The position numbers were made by a program, and so were the translations under genes. The notes beneath the pieces were generated by a model. That model was given only the letters and a program-made list of their open reading frames with translations, was not told where the DNA came from and ran no database searches. From Gammaproteobacteria bacterium (GTDB taxonomy: Bacteria; Pseudomonadota; Gammaproteobacteria; Chromatiales; Chromatiaceae), in contig SACH01000013.1 of NCBI GenBank assembly GCA_009928645.1, forward strand, positions 1 to 56,791: a stretch of 56,791 nt of DNA, read 5' to 3'. This document shows positions 17,157 through 26,220 of this stretch, one piece after another. Numbering within the stretch: the first letter of the stretch is position 1; each line of letters opens with the position of its first letter.

Positions 17157-18610
17157 CGCTTGCCGCCCAGCAGGGAGCCCAGCAGGCCGCGGACCAGGGT
17201 GCGACCGAGCTGGCTGCCGACGGAGCGCAGGGTACTGGTGGCGAAGGCCTCCAGGGGGCTCTGGCGGCTGCTGCCACGGCGGGTGGTCTCGGGACCGGCG
17301 TCACGTTCCGCGGGCTCCTCCCGGCTGGCCTGGGCGGCGCGGCCGGTGAGGATTTCGTAGGCGGACTCCCGGTCCACGGCCTCGTCGTAGACGCCCTTGA
17401 CCAGGGACTCGGCCATGAGGGCGCGGCGCTCCGCCGGGGTGATCGGGCCGATGCGGCTCCCCGGCGGGGCCACCTTGACCTGTTCGACCCTGGTCGGGGT
17501 CCCGGAGGCGTCCAGGGTCGAGACCAGGGCCTCGCCGACTCCCAGGTTGGTGATCAGGGCCTCGGTGTCGAAGGCCGGGTTGGGGCGGAAGGTCTGGGCC
17601 GCCACCCGCACTGCCTTCTGGTCGCGGGGGGTGAAGGCGCGCAGGGCGTGCTGGACGCGGTTGCCGAGTTGGCCGAGGACGTCGTCGGGCACGTCCGCCG
17701 GGCTCTGGGTGACGAAGTAGACGCCCACCCCCTTGGAGCGGATCAGACGCACCACCTGCTCGATCTTGTCCAGCAGGACCTTGGGGGCGCTGTCGAACAG
17801 CAGGTGGGCCTCGTCGAAGAAGAACACCAGGCGCGGCTTGTCCACGTCGCCGACCTCGGGCAACTGCTCGAACAGCTCCGCTAGCAGCCAGAGCAGGAAG
17901 GTGGCGTAGAGGGCGGGGGTGTGGATGAGCTTGTCCCCCGCCAGCAGGTTGATGTAGCCATGGCCGCGCTCGTCGGTCTGCATCAGGTCGGCGATGTCCA
18001 GGGCCGGCTCGCCGAACAGCATCCCGGCCCCCTGGCCCTCCAGGGTCAGCAGCTTGCGCTGGATGGCGCCGACGCTGGCCTTGGAGAGGTGACCGTAGTC
18101 GCTGGCCGCGCCGGGGTTGTCCGCCAGGTGGGCCAGGAGGGCGCGCAGGTCCTTGACGTCCAGCAGCAGCCAGCCATTGTCGTCCGCCAGGCGGAAGGCG
18201 ATGTTGAGCACCCCTTCCTGGGTCTCGTTGAGGCCCAGCAGGCGCGCCAGCAGGAGGGGGCCCATCTCGGAGAGGGTGGTGCGCACCGGGTGGCCCTGCT
18301 CGCCGAGGATGTCCCAGAAGGTCACCGGACAGGCGGCGGTGGAGAAGTCCTCGGGCCCCAGGCCGAGCTCCGCCACCCGGGCCTCGACCCGGGCATTGCC
18401 CCCACCGGGCAGGGCGATGCCCGCCAGGTCGCCCTTGACGTCGGCCATGAAGACCGGGACGCCGATGCGGCTGAAAGACTCCGCCAGGCGTTGCAGGGTG
18501 ACGGTCTTGCCGGTGCCGGTGGCCCCCGCCACCAGGCCGTGGCGGTTGGCCATGGCCGGCAGCAGATGAATGGGGTACTGGCCCTTGCCGATGAGGATGG
18601 GGTGCGTCAT
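17153..18610 (-). CDS. HerA-like ATPase (DUF853, YjgR family)
   Basis: A 485-residue ATPase related to HerA/FtsK. Walker A is [20 protein letters not shown] (residues about 25-44) and Walker B is [13 protein letters not shown]. Further family marks are [11 protein letters not shown] near the start and the arginine-finger region [18 protein letters not shown]. The C-terminus holds an [18 protein letters not shown] tail as in YjgR-type proteins. The physiological role of the YjgR group is not established. It precedes the TraB-family gene in a two-gene unit with a four-base overlap. Confidence 0.88.
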   Translation of the reverse strand: MTHPILIGKGQYPIHLLPAMANRHGLVAGATGTGKTVTLQRLAESFSRIGVPVFMADVKGDLAGIALPGGGNARVEARVAELGLGPEDFSTAACPVTFWDILGEQGHPVRTTLSEMGPLLLARLLGLNETQEGVLNIAFRLADDNGWLLLDVKDLRALLAHLADNPGAASDYGHLSKASVGAIQRKLLTLEGQGAGMLFGEPALDIADLMQTDERGHGYINLLAGDKLIHTPALYATFLLWLLAELFEQLPEVGDVDKPRLVFFFDEAHLLFDSAPKVLLDKIEQVVRLIRSKGVGVYFVTQSPADVPDDVLGQLGNRVQHALRAFTPRDQKAVRVAAQTFRPNPAFDTEALITNLGVGEALVSTLDASGTPTRVEQVKVAPPGSRIGPITPAERRALMAESLVKGVYDEAVDRESAYEILTGRAAQASREEPAERDAGPETTRRGSSRQSPLEAFATSTLRSVGSQLGRTLVRGLLGSLLGGKR

Positions 18611-18826
18611 GGGGTGATCTCCGGAGGCAGCGGGATGAAGCGGGTCAGCTATCCATCGCCAGTCATTTGCGGTGGCATGACCGAAAACCGCCAGGCTTCA
18701 GGTGCTAGGTCGTGCGAATTGGGGTCATGCTACCGATTCACCCAGCGGGGGCCAAGCCGGGAATAATGGCCGGGGCTTGCCGAAGCGCAATGACAAGGCC
18801 GGTTTTTTTCGCTAAAAGAGGCCAGA

Positions 18827-18871
18827 GACATCCGTCCCGGCGACATCCGTCCCAGTGACATCCGTCATAGC
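18827..18871 (+). repeat. Three tandem 15-bp repeats
   Basis: GACATCCGTCCCGGC, GACATCCGTCCCAGT and GACATCCGTCATAGC follow each other without gap. They lie in the 300-base divergent region between the HerA-like gene and the membrane-protein gene, about 40 bases before the latter's ATG. They could be a regulator-binding array or slippage. I see no promoter I would defend in the rest of 18611-18912. Confidence 0.7.
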
Positions 18872-18912
18872 CCAGCCCTCCCTATTCCGCACCAGCCCAT
18901 TGGACCCCGGCC

Positions 18913-19485
18913 ATGTTCTTTCCCATAGCCAGCGCCATCCGCCGTCAGGCCAAGTCAGCTCATGAGCTGGCAATGGTCAATCTGATTCTGGTCAATCTGT
19001 TGATGCTGATGGCCTTGCTCGCGGGCAGCTTCCTCCAGCACGGCTCGCCCCTGGCCGATTACAAGCTGGCCGGGGTGCTGGTGCCCTTCTTCATTTCCCT
19101 GGCCATCATTGCCTTTACCTTTGCCAAGGCCGCCAAACTGGCGGGGGCCGGCCCCTGGTTCGTGGCCGTCCATTGGCGCCTGGCCACCCTCCGCTATAAG
19201 ATCCTGCTCATTGCCTATGCCGTGGGTGCCGGTCTCATCGGGGGTGGCTGGCTCCTGTCCACGACGCAGAAGACCGCCGGAATGCAGGAACTGATGTTCG
19301 TTGCCCTGCAGCGGGTAGCCATCGCCCCGGTGCTCATCGCCTTGATGGTACTCATCATGCTGGAGTCCGGCGCCCTCTATCAGGCCGGACGAGGCGAGGT
19401 CTCCGACAGCCTGATCAAGCGCTTTCCACCCCCGGCGGACCTGCGGGGTGGGGACGCCGAATTCACCCTTGAGGACCCGTCCTGA
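18913..19485 (+). CDS. Unrecognised membrane protein with four predicted helices
   Basis: A 190-residue protein I do not recognise. Four hydrophobic segments are visible: LILVNLLMLMALLAG (about 26-40), LAGVLVPFFISLAIIAFTF (about 52-70), ILLIAYAVGAGLIGGGWLL (about 97-115) and VAIAPVLIALMVLIML (about 135-150). The N-terminus is short and positively charged, and the C-terminus (from RFPPPADL) is polar. There is no catalytic motif. GC usage matches the neighbours. It starts after a tandem repeat and is followed 56 bases later by pcm on the same strand, so they may be co-transcribed. Confidence 0.7.
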   Translation: MFFPIASAIRRQAKSAHELAMVNLILVNLLMLMALLAGSFLQHGSPLADYKLAGVLVPFFISLAIIAFTFAKAAKLAGAGPWFVAVHWRLATLRYKILLIAYAVGAGLIGGGWLLSTTQKTAGMQELMFVALQRVAIAPVLIALMVLIMLESGALYQAGRGEVSDSLIKRFPPPADLRGGDAEFTLEDPS

Positions 19486-19547
19486 GGCTGGGGCCCCCAG
19501 GCCCGTCCGCGCGCATCCCCGAAAGGTGACATCCAGAGAGGATGGCC

Positions 19548-20231
19548 ATGCGACCTGACAGCATCCAGATGCTGCGTGACATCGAGGAGGAGGTGCGCTA
19601 CACCCGCACCCTCATCGGCCGTGACGCCCTGGCCCCCCAGGTCATGGCCGCCATGGCCGCGGTGCCCCGGCACCGCTTCGTCCCCGCGGACGAAGAGGCC
19701 TTCGCCTACGTCAACGGACCCCTGCCTATTGGCTGGGGCCAGACCATCTCTCAGCCCTACATCGTGGCCCTGATGACGGACCTGCTGGGGTGCGGCGCCG
19801 GGGACCGGGTGCTGGAGGTCGGTACGGGGTCCGGCTATCAGGCGGCGGTGCTCGCGCGCCTGGTCGACCAGGTCTACAGCCTGGAGATTGTGCCCCAACT
19901 GGCGACGGCGGCCGCCGAGCGGTTGCTGAACCTGGGTTACGACAACGTCACCGTCCGCCTGGGCGATGGCCATCGGGGCTGGCCGGAGCAGGCCCCCTTC
20001 GATGGCATCCTGGTCACCGCCGCTGCCCTGGCGATTCCCCCGGCCCTGATCGAACAACTCCGTCCCGGCGCCCGGCTGGTGATCCCGGTCGGTCAGGCCT
20101 ATGGCCATCAGGAACTGATGACGCTGGACAAGGCCGATGACGGGTCCTTGGCGCTGACGAAGGTGCTGGATGTGGCCTTCGTGCCCCTCACCGGGGGGAT
20201 CGCCACCGCTCCGCAGGAGGGCTGGGGGTGA
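19548..20231 (+). CDS. pcm: Protein-L-isoaspartate O-methyltransferase
   Basis: A 227-residue SAM-dependent methyltransferase that repairs isoaspartyl residues in aged proteins. Family sequence is clear: VPRHRFVP, PLPIGWGQTISQPYIVALM, and motif I DRVLEVGTGSGYQAAVLA, then GDGHRGWPEQAPFDGILVTAA. Two starts are possible: ATG 19542 and ATG 19548. GAGAGG (19536-19541) touches the first but lies six bases before the second, so I prefer 19548. The enzyme is cytoplasmic. It follows the membrane-protein gene. Confidence 0.93.
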   Translation: MRPDSIQMLRDIEEEVRYTRTLIGRDALAPQVMAAMAAVPRHRFVPADEEAFAYVNGPLPIGWGQTISQPYIVALMTDLLGCGAGDRVLEVGTGSGYQAAVLARLVDQVYSLEIVPQLATAAAERLLNLGYDNVTVRLGDGHRGWPEQAPFDGILVTAAALAIPPALIEQLRPGARLVIPVGQAYGHQELMTLDKADDGSLALTKVLDVAFVPLTGGIATAPQEGWG

Positions 20232-20500
20232 AGCACGTCAGCCCCATTTTTGCTGCGCAAGATAGTAAGCTCCTGATTCTGCTAAGGAGAGGTTCTCAGG
20301 CCACTGCTTGAGATGCGTGAGTTGCAGGCTGGGGCGTCAGCCGATGCCGTCATCCTCGCCCTTGGCCGTGCCCACGCAACGGGTTGATGATCCCCAGTCT
20401 GATCGTTGTCAAGGTATCGCCTCCCGGCGTGCGCTAGTATGATGTTAAGCATATCCGACTGCTTTACTGGGCAATCAATCCCCGCCTGGCCATTGCCACC

Positions 20501-21082
20501 ATGACAGAGTTCGCCCTCATCCTGATCGGCACCGTGCTGGTCAATAATTTCGTGCTGGTCAAGTTTCTTGGCCTCTGCCCCTTCATGGGGGTCTCCAAGA
20601 AACTGGAGGCCGCCATCGGGATGGGGATGGCGACCACCTTCGTCCTCACCTTGTCCTCCATCTGCACCTGGCTGGTGAACCAGTATCTCCTGGCACCGCT
20701 GGGCATCGAGTACCTGCGCACCATCGCCTTCATCCTCGTCATCGCCTCGGTGGTCCAGTTCACGGAAACGGTGATGCGCAAGACCAGCCCGGTCCTCTAC
20801 CAGGTACTGGGCATCTTCCTGCCCCTGATCACCGTCAACTGCGCCGTTCTCGGCGTCACGATCCTCAACCTCCAGGCCAACCTGGATCTGATGCGGTCCG
20901 CCGTCTACGGCTTCGGCGCCGCCGCGGGCTTCTCCCTGGTCCTGGTCCTCTTCGCCGCCCAGCGGGAGCGCATCGCCGCCGCTGACGTCCCCGAGCCTTT
21001 CCAGGGCAGCGCTATCGCCTTGGTGACGGCGGGCCTCATGTCCCTGGCGTTCATGGGCTTCGCCGGTCTGGTCTCCAACTGA
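20501..21082 (+). CDS. rnfA: Rnf electron transport complex subunit A
   Basis: A 193-residue, six-helix membrane protein that begins the rnfABCDGE operon. The sequence ([22 protein letters not shown], ending GFAGLVSN) is typical RnfA, with the inner-membrane cysteine regions LGLCPFMG and TVNCAVLG that hold the intramembrane [2Fe-2S] cluster shared with RnfE. Length is as in other gammaproteobacteria. The complex couples electron flow between ferredoxin and NAD to Na+ or H+ movement. The 269 bases before it (20232-20500) contain no gene; the promoter is presumably there but no strong -35/-10 was found. Confidence 0.96.
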   Translation: MTEFALILIGTVLVNNFVLVKFLGLCPFMGVSKKLEAAIGMGMATTFVLTLSSICTWLVNQYLLAPLGIEYLRTIAFILVIASVVQFTETVMRKTSPVLYQVLGIFLPLITVNCAVLGVTILNLQANLDLMRSAVYGFGAAAGFSLVLVLFAAQRERIAAADVPEPFQGSAIALVTAGLMSLAFMGFAGLVSN

Positions 21083-21137
21083 CCCTGACCAGGGACCGTC
21101 GCATCCTTATTCCCCCCGCTGTACCGGTCGCGTCCCG

Positions 21138-21731
21138 ATGATCGCCATCCTCGCCATCGCCATCCTTGCTGCTGTCTTCGGTCTGCTGCTGGGCTACGCG
21201 GCGATCCGCTTTCGGGTCGAGGGCAACCCCATCGCCGAACAGGTCGATGCCTTGCTGCCGCAGACCCAGTGTGGCCAGTGCGGTTACCCCGGCTGCAAGC
21301 CCTACGCCGAGGCGATCGCCAAGGGCGAGGCGCCGATCAACAAGTGCGTCCCCGGCGGCACCACGACGGTCATCGCCCTGGCGGAACTCCTCGGCCGGGA
21401 ACCCGAGCCCCTCGAAGGGGCAGCCGCCGAGAAACCCAAGGCCATCGCCGTGATCGACGAGCAGGAGTGCATTGGCTGCACCCTGTGCATCCAGGCCTGC
21501 CCGGTGGACGCCATCATGGGTGCCGCCAAGCAGTTGCACGCCGTTATCGCCAGCGAATGCACCGGCTGCGAGCTGTGCCTCAAGCCCTGCCCGGTGGAGT
21601 GTATCCACATGATTCCGATCCGGACGGACACCACGAACTGGAAGTGGCCCTTTCCGGCCGCGGTGCCCGCTCCCGACGCCCCCCAAACCCCTGCTGACCC
21701 CGCCGCCGCGTCCGGCCGGGCCTGCGTCTGA
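21138..21731 (+). CDS. rnfB: Rnf electron transport complex subunit B (ferredoxin-like)
   Basis: A 197-residue protein with an N-terminal membrane helix (1-22) and FeS domains facing the cytoplasm. The four-Fe domain has Cys45, Cys48, Cys53 and Cys70 ([17 protein letters not shown]). Two ferredoxin-type [4Fe-4S] motifs follow: [12 protein letters not shown] and [12 protein letters not shown]. The C-terminal tail is Pro/Ala-rich. It takes electrons from ferredoxin or passes them to it. It lies 55 bases after rnfA and 17 before rnfC. Confidence 0.96.
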   Translation: MIAILAIAILAAVFGLLLGYAAIRFRVEGNPIAEQVDALLPQTQCGQCGYPGCKPYAEAIAKGEAPINKCVPGGTTTVIALAELLGREPEPLEGAAAEKPKAIAVIDEQECIGCTLCIQACPVDAIMGAAKQLHAVIASECTGCELCLKPCPVECIHMIPIRTDTTNWKWPFPAAVPAPDAPQTPADPAAASGRACV

Positions 21732-21748
21732 TCCGAGGGAGACCCCGC

Positions 21749-23662
21749 TTGGCTTCCCCCCCACTCGCATCCTCGCCCCGTCCGGCGCCACGCCCGCTGT
21801 GGACCTTCCACGGCGGCCTGCACCTGCCCGACGAGAAGGCCCTGTCCAGCGCGGCCCCCCTCGCCACCGCGCCCCTGTCGCCCTTGCTCGTCATTCCCCT
21901 CCAGCAGCATATCGGCGCCCCGGCCAAGCCGCTGGTTGGCGTCGGTGACCGGGTGGGCAAGGGCCAGTTGATCGGTGAGGCCCAGGGGTCCATGAGCGCA
22001 ACGGTCCACGCCCCCAGCTCCGGGACCGTGGTCGCTATCGAGGACCGCCCCGTCCCCCATGCCTCCGGGCTCAGCGCCCCCTGCATCCTCATCGAGACCG
22101 ACGGCCGGGATGCCTGGGCTGAGCTCCCCCCGCCCCTGGGACCTAGACCCGACCCGGAGGCTCTGCGGGAGCGCATCCGCTGGGCGGGCATCGTCGGCCT
22201 GGGGGGAGCGGCCTTTCCCAGCAGCGTCAAGCTGCGCGTCCCCCCTGGCCAGCGCATCCGCACCCTGATCCTTAACGGCGCCGAGTGCGAGCCCTACATC
22301 AGCTGTGACGATCGCCTGATGCGGGACCGGCCTGGCCGCATCCTCGCCGGCGTGCGCCTGCTGCGGGACCTGCTCCAGGTGGAGGCGTGCCTGATCGCCG
22401 TCGAGGACAACAAACCCGAGGCGATCGCCGCCCTGCGTCAGGCCCTGGCCGCGGGGGAGGACCTGGCGGGTATCGAGCTGGTCGTCATCCCCACCCTCTA
22501 CCCCTCCGGTGGCGAGAAGCAGCTCATCCGCATCCTCACCGGCCAGGAGGTCCCCAGCCGCGGCATCCCCGCCCAGATTGGCATCCTCTGCCAGAACATC
22601 GCCACCGCCGCCGCCATCGCCGAGGCCGCCGAGGAGGGCAAGCCCCTGATCTCGCGGATCATCACCCTCACCGGGCGCGCCATGGGCCAGCCCCGGAACC
22701 TGGAGGTGGCCCTTGGGACCCCGATCAAGGACCTGCTCGCCCTGGCCGGTGGCCTGGGGCCCGATCTGCGGCAACTGCTGATCGGCGGCCCCATGATGGG
22801 CTTCGCCTGCGACGACCTGGGCATGCCGGTCACCAAAGGAGTGAACTGCCTGCTGGCCCTGAGCAGGGCCGAGGCCCCGGACCCGGGGCCGGCCCTGGCC
22901 TGCATCCGCTGCGGCGCCTGCGCCGAGGCCTGTCCCGCCAGCCTGCTGCCCCAGCAGCTTTACTGGCACGCCCGGGCCCGTGATCTGGACCAGGCGCGGG
23001 CCTACCATCTGTTCGACTGCATCGAGTGCGGCTGTTGCGCGGTGGTCTGCCCCTCCCATATCCCGCTGGTCCAGTACTATCGCTTCGCCAAGGCCGAGTG
23101 CCTGGCCCAGGACCGGGACAAGCGCCAGGCCGAGCACGCCCGCCAGCGTCACGACGCCAAGACTGCCCGGCTGGAGCGGCTGGAGGAGGAGCGCAAGGCC
23201 AACCTGCGCAAGAAGAAGGAGGCCCTGGCGGAGAAGCCGGCGCCAGCCCGCGCCGCGGCGTCCGCGTCGGCGGCAGCGACGACCACGCCACTCGCGGACG
23301 CGAGCGCTCCGGCGGGCTCAGCGTCTGCCATCCCGGCGGGGACGGGCGCGGGGGCCGGCGAGCCGGTCGCCCCCGGGGGCGCCGTCCCACCCCTGGCGGG
23401 CAGCCCAGGCACTCCGGACACCCCTGGCACCCCGGGCACGCCGATTGCGGAGACCCCCGCCGTGGACCCAAAAAAGGCTGCCATCGCCGCCGCCCTCCAG
23501 CGCGCGGCGGAGAAAAAGGCGGCCCTGGCCCGTCAGGGCCAGGCCCCGAAAAACACCGCGGACCTGACCCCGGCCCAGCGGCGCCAGGTGGAGGCCGCGG
23601 AGGCGCGCCGGCGTGAACTCCAGGCGGCGGAAAGCGCCTCATCCGGGAGGGAGCAGCCATGA
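21749..23662 (+). CDS. rnfC: Rnf electron transport complex subunit C (NADH-binding), long Ala/Pro-rich tail
   Basis: A 637-residue soluble subunit related to NuoF that carries FMN and the NAD(H) site, e.g. WAGIVGLGGAAFPSSVKL (Gly-rich loop) and LILNGAECEPYISCDDRLM. Two [4Fe-4S] motifs are at CIRCGACAEACP and CIECGCCAVVCP. From about residue 460 the protein turns into a charged coiled region (Lys/Arg/Glu-rich) and an Ala/Pro/Gly low-complexity tail with repeated TPGTPGTP units; tails like this vary widely in RnfC. Start is TTG 21749, eight bases after GAGGGA. It overlaps rnfD by four bases. Confidence 0.95.
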   Translation: MASPPLASSPRPAPRPLWTFHGGLHLPDEKALSSAAPLATAPLSPLLVIPLQQHIGAPAKPLVGVGDRVGKGQLIGEAQGSMSATVHAPSSGTVVAIEDRPVPHASGLSAPCILIETDGRDAWAELPPPLGPRPDPEALRERIRWAGIVGLGGAAFPSSVKLRVPPGQRIRTLILNGAECEPYISCDDRLMRDRPGRILAGVRLLRDLLQVEACLIAVEDNKPEAIAALRQALAAGEDLAGIELVVIPTLYPSGGEKQLIRILTGQEVPSRGIPAQIGILCQNIATAAAIAEAAEEGKPLISRIITLTGRAMGQPRNLEVALGTPIKDLLALAGGLGPDLRQLLIGGPMMGFACDDLGMPVTKGVNCLLALSRAEAPDPGPALACIRCGACAEACPASLLPQQLYWHARARDLDQARAYHLFDCIECGCCAVVCPSHIPLVQYYRFAKAECLAQDRDKRQAEHARQRHDAKTARLERLEEERKANLRKKKEALAEKPAPARAAASASAAATTTPLADASAPAGSASAIPAGTGAGAGEPVAPGGAVPPLAGSPGTPDTPGTPGTPIAETPAVDPKKAAIAAALQRAAEKKAALARQGQAPKNTADLTPAQRRQVEAAEARRRELQAAESASSGREQP

Positions 23663-24723
23663 GCCGGGGTGCCGTCATCTCCGCGCCCTTTGCCGGGCGC
23701 ATCAACCGGACCGACCGCCTCATGCTCCAGGTCATCCTGGCCCTGATCCCGGGGGCCCTGGCCATGGTCTGGTACTTTGGCTGGGGGGTCCTGATCAACA
23801 TGGCCCTGGCCAGCGCCTTCGCCCTGGGCGGCGAGGCCCTGGTGATGCGCCTGCGCGGCCGTCCGGTCCTGCCGGCCATCGGTGACCTCAGCGCTCTGGT
23901 CACCGCCCTGCTCTTCGCCATCACCGTGCCACCGACCCTGCCCTGGTGGCTGACCTTCCTCGGCATCGCCTTCGCCATCCTCATCGTCAAGCAGCTCTAT
24001 GGCGGCCTGGGGTACAACCCCTTCAACCCGGCCATGGCGGGCTATGTCTTCCTGCTCGTTTCCTATCCCGTCGAGATGACCAACTGGCTGGCGCCGGCGA
24101 TCCCGGAGGTCCTGGCGGCCCATGACCTGGCTATCCTGTCCTTCGTGGATTCCCTGCGCCTGATTTTCACCGGTACCCTGCCCCCGGGTCTGACCTGGGA
24201 TGCGGTCAGCGCGGCGACGCCCCTGGATGAGATGTTCTCCCAGCTCGATCACAACAGCACCATCCCGGAGATTCTCAAAAGCCCCCTCTGGGGGGATTTC
24301 GGCGGGCGTGGCTGGGAGTGGGTGGGCAACTGGTTCCTCCTCGGTGGCCTGTGGATGATCTGGCGCGGCGTCATCAGTTGGCGCATCCCGGTGGCGGTGC
24401 TGGCCGGTATCCTCTTGCCGGCGGGGCTCTTTTGGCTCTTCGATCCCCAGGCCTTCCCCTTCCCGGCCTTCCACATCTTCGCCGGCGGCACCATCCTCGG
24501 CGCCTTCTTCATCGCCACGGACCCCGTCACCGCCTGCACAACGCCCAAGGGCCAGCTGATCTACGGGGCCGCCATCGGCTTCATCACCTTTGTTATCCGT
24601 CACTGGGGCGGCTACCCGGACGCGGTGGCCTTTGCTGTATTGCTGATGAATATCGCCGCCCCCATGATCGACCACTATACCCAGCCCCGGGTCTTTGGCC
24701 ATGGCCGGAGGGAGCAAACATGA
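23659..24723 (+). CDS. rnfD: Rnf electron transport complex subunit D
   Basis: A 354-residue membrane protein of the RnfD/NqrB family. It shows the conserved LYGGLGYNPFNPAMAGYVFL loop, spread as KQLYGGLGYNPFNPAM and GYVFLLVSYPVEMTNWLAP. The covalent-FMN threonine site is VSAATPLDEMF, corresponding to the SxxTP flavinylation motif. DPVTACTTPKGQLIYG marks the C-terminal half. Overlaps of four bases with rnfC and rnfG show a tight operon. It transfers electrons within the membrane part of the complex. Confidence 0.95.
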   Translation: MSRGAVISAPFAGRINRTDRLMLQVILALIPGALAMVWYFGWGVLINMALASAFALGGEALVMRLRGRPVLPAIGDLSALVTALLFAITVPPTLPWWLTFLGIAFAILIVKQLYGGLGYNPFNPAMAGYVFLLVSYPVEMTNWLAPAIPEVLAAHDLAILSFVDSLRLIFTGTLPPGLTWDAVSAATPLDEMFSQLDHNSTIPEILKSPLWGDFGGRGWEWVGNWFLLGGLWMIWRGVISWRIPVAVLAGILLPAGLFWLFDPQAFPFPAFHIFAGGTILGAFFIATDPVTACTTPKGQLIYGAAIGFITFVIRHWGGYPDAVAFAVLLMNIAAPMIDHYTQPRVFGHGRREQT

Positions 24724-25391
24724 TAAACAAGCCCGTTCTCGTCGCCGGGGGCATCCTCGGCGCCTTCGCCATCGCTGGCGTCGGCCTGGTGGTGCTCACC
24801 AATACCCTGACCGCCGAGCGGGTCGCCACCAACCAGCGCGAGGCCATGCTGTCCAAGTTCCGGGCCATCCTCCCCGCCGAGCCGGTGAGCGGCGCCCCGT
24901 TGATGGACAACGACCCCCTCCAGGACCGCATCCAGGTCAGTGCCCCGGACCTGCTGGGCGCCCCCAGCACCGAGGTCTATCGGGTGCGCCAGGCCGGCCA
25001 GCCGGTCGCGGTCATCCTCACCCCCGTGGTCCCTGATGGTTATTCGGGGCCCATCCGCCTGCTGGTCTCGGTCAAGACCGATGGCACCCTGGGTGGGGTG
25101 CGGGTCATCGAGCACCATGAGACCCCCGGCTTGGGGGACAAGATCGAGGAACGGAAGAACGACTGGATCAAGGTCCAGTTCGACGGCAAGGGCCTGGGCC
25201 AGCCGGCGGAGGAGCGCTGGCTGGTCAAGCGTGATGGCGGCGACTTCGATCAATTCACCGGCGCCACCATCACCCCCCGTTCCATCGTCAAGGCGGTGAA
25301 GAACTCCCTCAAGTACGTCGCCCGTGAGGGCGCGGCCCTCTATGACCATCCCGCCATGGCTGCCGATGCGACGGCTAAGGAGGCCTCCTGA
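24720..25391 (+). CDS. rnfG: Rnf electron transport complex subunit G
   Basis: A 223-residue protein with one N-terminal membrane helix (GGILGAFAIAGVGLVVLT) and a periplasmic FMN-binding domain. The flavinylation threonine lies in DQFTGATITPRSIVKAV (S/T-GAT motif). EHHETPGLGDKIEERKNDWI is the typical family sequence. ATG 24720 overlaps the end of rnfD; an in-frame upstream extension is out of character with RnfG and was rejected. FMN is normally attached by ApbE, which is not encoded in this window. Confidence 0.95.
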   Translation: MINKPVLVAGGILGAFAIAGVGLVVLTNTLTAERVATNQREAMLSKFRAILPAEPVSGAPLMDNDPLQDRIQVSAPDLLGAPSTEVYRVRQAGQPVAVILTPVVPDGYSGPIRLLVSVKTDGTLGGVRVIEHHETPGLGDKIEERKNDWIKVQFDGKGLGQPAEERWLVKRDGGDFDQFTGATITPRSIVKAVKNSLKYVAREGAALYDHPAMAADATAKEAS

Positions 25392-26098
25392 TGGCGAATT
25401 CCTCCTATGGGGCCCTGATCGGTGACGGCCTGTGGCGCCAGAACCAGGCCCTGGTCGCCCTGCTGGGCCTCTGCCCCCTCATGGCCACCACCACCTCGGC
25501 GACCAATGGCCTGGGCATGGGGCTGGCGACCACCACGGTGCTGGTCCTTGCCAACCTGGTCATCTCCCTGATCCGTAACCTGGTCAGCCCGGTCGTCCGC
25601 CTGCCGGTGTTCGTGCTGGTCATCGCCGCCTTCGTCACGGCGGTCGAGCTGGTGATGCAGGCCTTTTTTTACGAGCTCTACCTGGTCCTCGGGCTCTTCA
25701 TCCCCCTCATCGTCACCAACTGCATGATCCTCGGCCGCGCCGAGGCCTTCGCCTCCCGCAACGCCCTGGCTCCCGCCCTGGTGGATGGCCTGGCGATGGG
25801 CATCGGCTTTACCCTGGTGCTGACGTTACTGGGCGCCATCCGGGAGTTCCTTGGCCAGGGTACCCTCTTCCATCAGGCCGATCTCCTCTTTGGGGAGGCC
25901 GCCAGCCTCCTGAGCCTATCGATGGGCGAGGGTTTTCACGGCGCCCTGCTCGCCATCCTGCCCCCCGGGGCCTTCATCGCCCTGGGCCTGCTGATCGCGC
26001 TGAAGAACGTGATCGACAAGGCCCTGGCGCGCCGCAAGGCCGCGTCCGCCCTGAGGGTCGCGGCCGACCCACAAGGGGGCCTGGCTATCGGCGGTTGA
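25391..26098 (+). CDS. rnfE: Rnf electron transport complex subunit E
   Basis: A 235-residue six-helix membrane protein paralogous to RnfA. Family marks are LIGDGLWRQNQALVALLGLCPLMATT and IVTNCMILGRAEAFASRN; the Cys residues in LGLCPLM and TNCMILG pair with those of RnfA. The ATG shares its A with the rnfG stop. It closes the complex: no rnfH or nth gene follows, unlike many gammaproteobacterial operons. Cys spacing and length are normal. Confidence 0.95.
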   Translation: MANSSYGALIGDGLWRQNQALVALLGLCPLMATTTSATNGLGMGLATTTVLVLANLVISLIRNLVSPVVRLPVFVLVIAAFVTAVELVMQAFFYELYLVLGLFIPLIVTNCMILGRAEAFASRNALAPALVDGLAMGIGFTLVLTLLGAIREFLGQGTLFHQADLLFGEAASLLSLSMGEGFHGALLAILPPGAFIALGLLIALKNVIDKALARRKAASALRVAADPQGGLAIGG

Positions 26099-26220
26099 GA
26101 GGGATCCTCGCCCTTACCGCTCGTTTAGGAACTGGCCATCCATGGTCGAGTTCTCTCCGCAAGGCCAGTGCCGGCCGGAAATCGGCGGCTGCTGATGGAC
26201 GCTTTCTTCGGGAGTCGCTG

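Noticed and set aside
20406..20440. TTGTCA and TAGTAT as rnfA promoter
   Set aside because: The spacing is 23 bases, outside the usual sigma-70 range.
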